Part shown: positions 5,033 through 5,033 of the stretch, in pieces
How the letters are laid out: each line of letters opens with the position of its first letter
Position numbering within the stretch: the stretch's first letter is position 1
Origin: Verrucomicrobiota bacterium
GTDB lineage: Bacteria > Verrucomicrobiota > Verrucomicrobiia > Chthoniobacterales > UBA10450
Direction: 5' to 3'
Length of the DNA stretch: 5,033 nucleotides
Assembly: GCA_003218615.1 (NCBI GenBank)
Contig: QHOD01000211.1
Location: forward strand, 1 to 5,033
The notes under the pieces: model-generated
Told to the model about the DNA's origin: nothing
The model's database searches: none
Seen by the model: the letters and a program-made list of their open reading frames with translations, nothing else
Made by a program: the position numbers and the translations under genes

Positions 5033-5033
5033 G

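Noticed and set aside
4655..5033. tRNA interrupted by a group I intron, with the 5' half further right
   Set aside because: No sequence in 4658-5033 reads as a tRNA-Lys 5' half on the minus strand, and no intron core was recognised.
1..5033. CRISPR array, insertion sequence, transposase or toxin-antitoxin pair
   Set aside because: No regularly spaced long repeats, terminal inverted repeats, transposase motifs or paired small genes were seen on either strand.

Overview
The window looks like chromosomal DNA from a free-living Gram-negative-type bacterium of moderate GC content (about mid-50s % by eye). Two membrane SPFH proteins (HflK/HflC), a peroxiredoxin with a Sec signal peptide and two membrane-anchored alpha/beta hydrolases imply an inner membrane and an exported compartment. 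Protein style (a DUF1059 protein, a DUF488 protein, HflK without a long glycine-rich N-terminus) would fit soil Verrucomicrobia or Acidobacteria. That placement is an inference from memory and is weak.

Layout. (1) Positions 1-1118, minus strand: a probable operon read right to left. It holds an exported PrxQ/Bcp-type peroxiredoxin (1118-585), a 63-aa DUF1059 protein 16 bases downstream (568-377), and the N-terminal part of a membrane-anchored alpha/beta hydrolase that runs off the left edge (about 268-1). The last has no visible ATG start and was found by reading the minus strand. (2) Positions 1251-3271, plus strand: hflK and hflC with an ATGA overlap, encoding the two partners of the HflKC membrane complex that surrounds FtsH protease in well-studied bacteria. 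(3) Positions 4255-3314, minus strand, convergent with hflC: a second, complete membrane-anchored alpha/beta hydrolase with an intact Ser-Asp-His triad. (4) From 4181, plus strand: a DUF488 gene whose 5' end overlaps or abuts that of the hydrolase. It appears to have lost about 40 codons in frame, and its reading frame ends inside the antisense of a tRNA-Lys 3' half.

(5) The right end (about 4613-5033) is the unusual part. Positions 4613-4657 carry, on the minus strand, a clean 3' half of tRNA-Lys(TTT): anticodon loop, variable loop, T-arm, 3' acceptor strand and discriminator A. No 5' half follows. This is what a tRNA attachment site left by an integrative element looks like. Next to it are three phased ATTGCT repeats (4675-4701), then a short orphan reading frame (4717-4824) and the C-terminal part of an unrecognised minus-strand gene (5032-4829) entering from the right. 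My reading is that 4658 is near the boundary between resident chromosome on the left and the end of an integrated element on the right.

Functionally, the left two thirds are ordinary housekeeping: peroxide detoxification and membrane protein quality control. No coherent new multi-gene system is visible. The best leads are the tRNA-half junction, the shortened DUF488 gene and the unidentified gene at the right edge.
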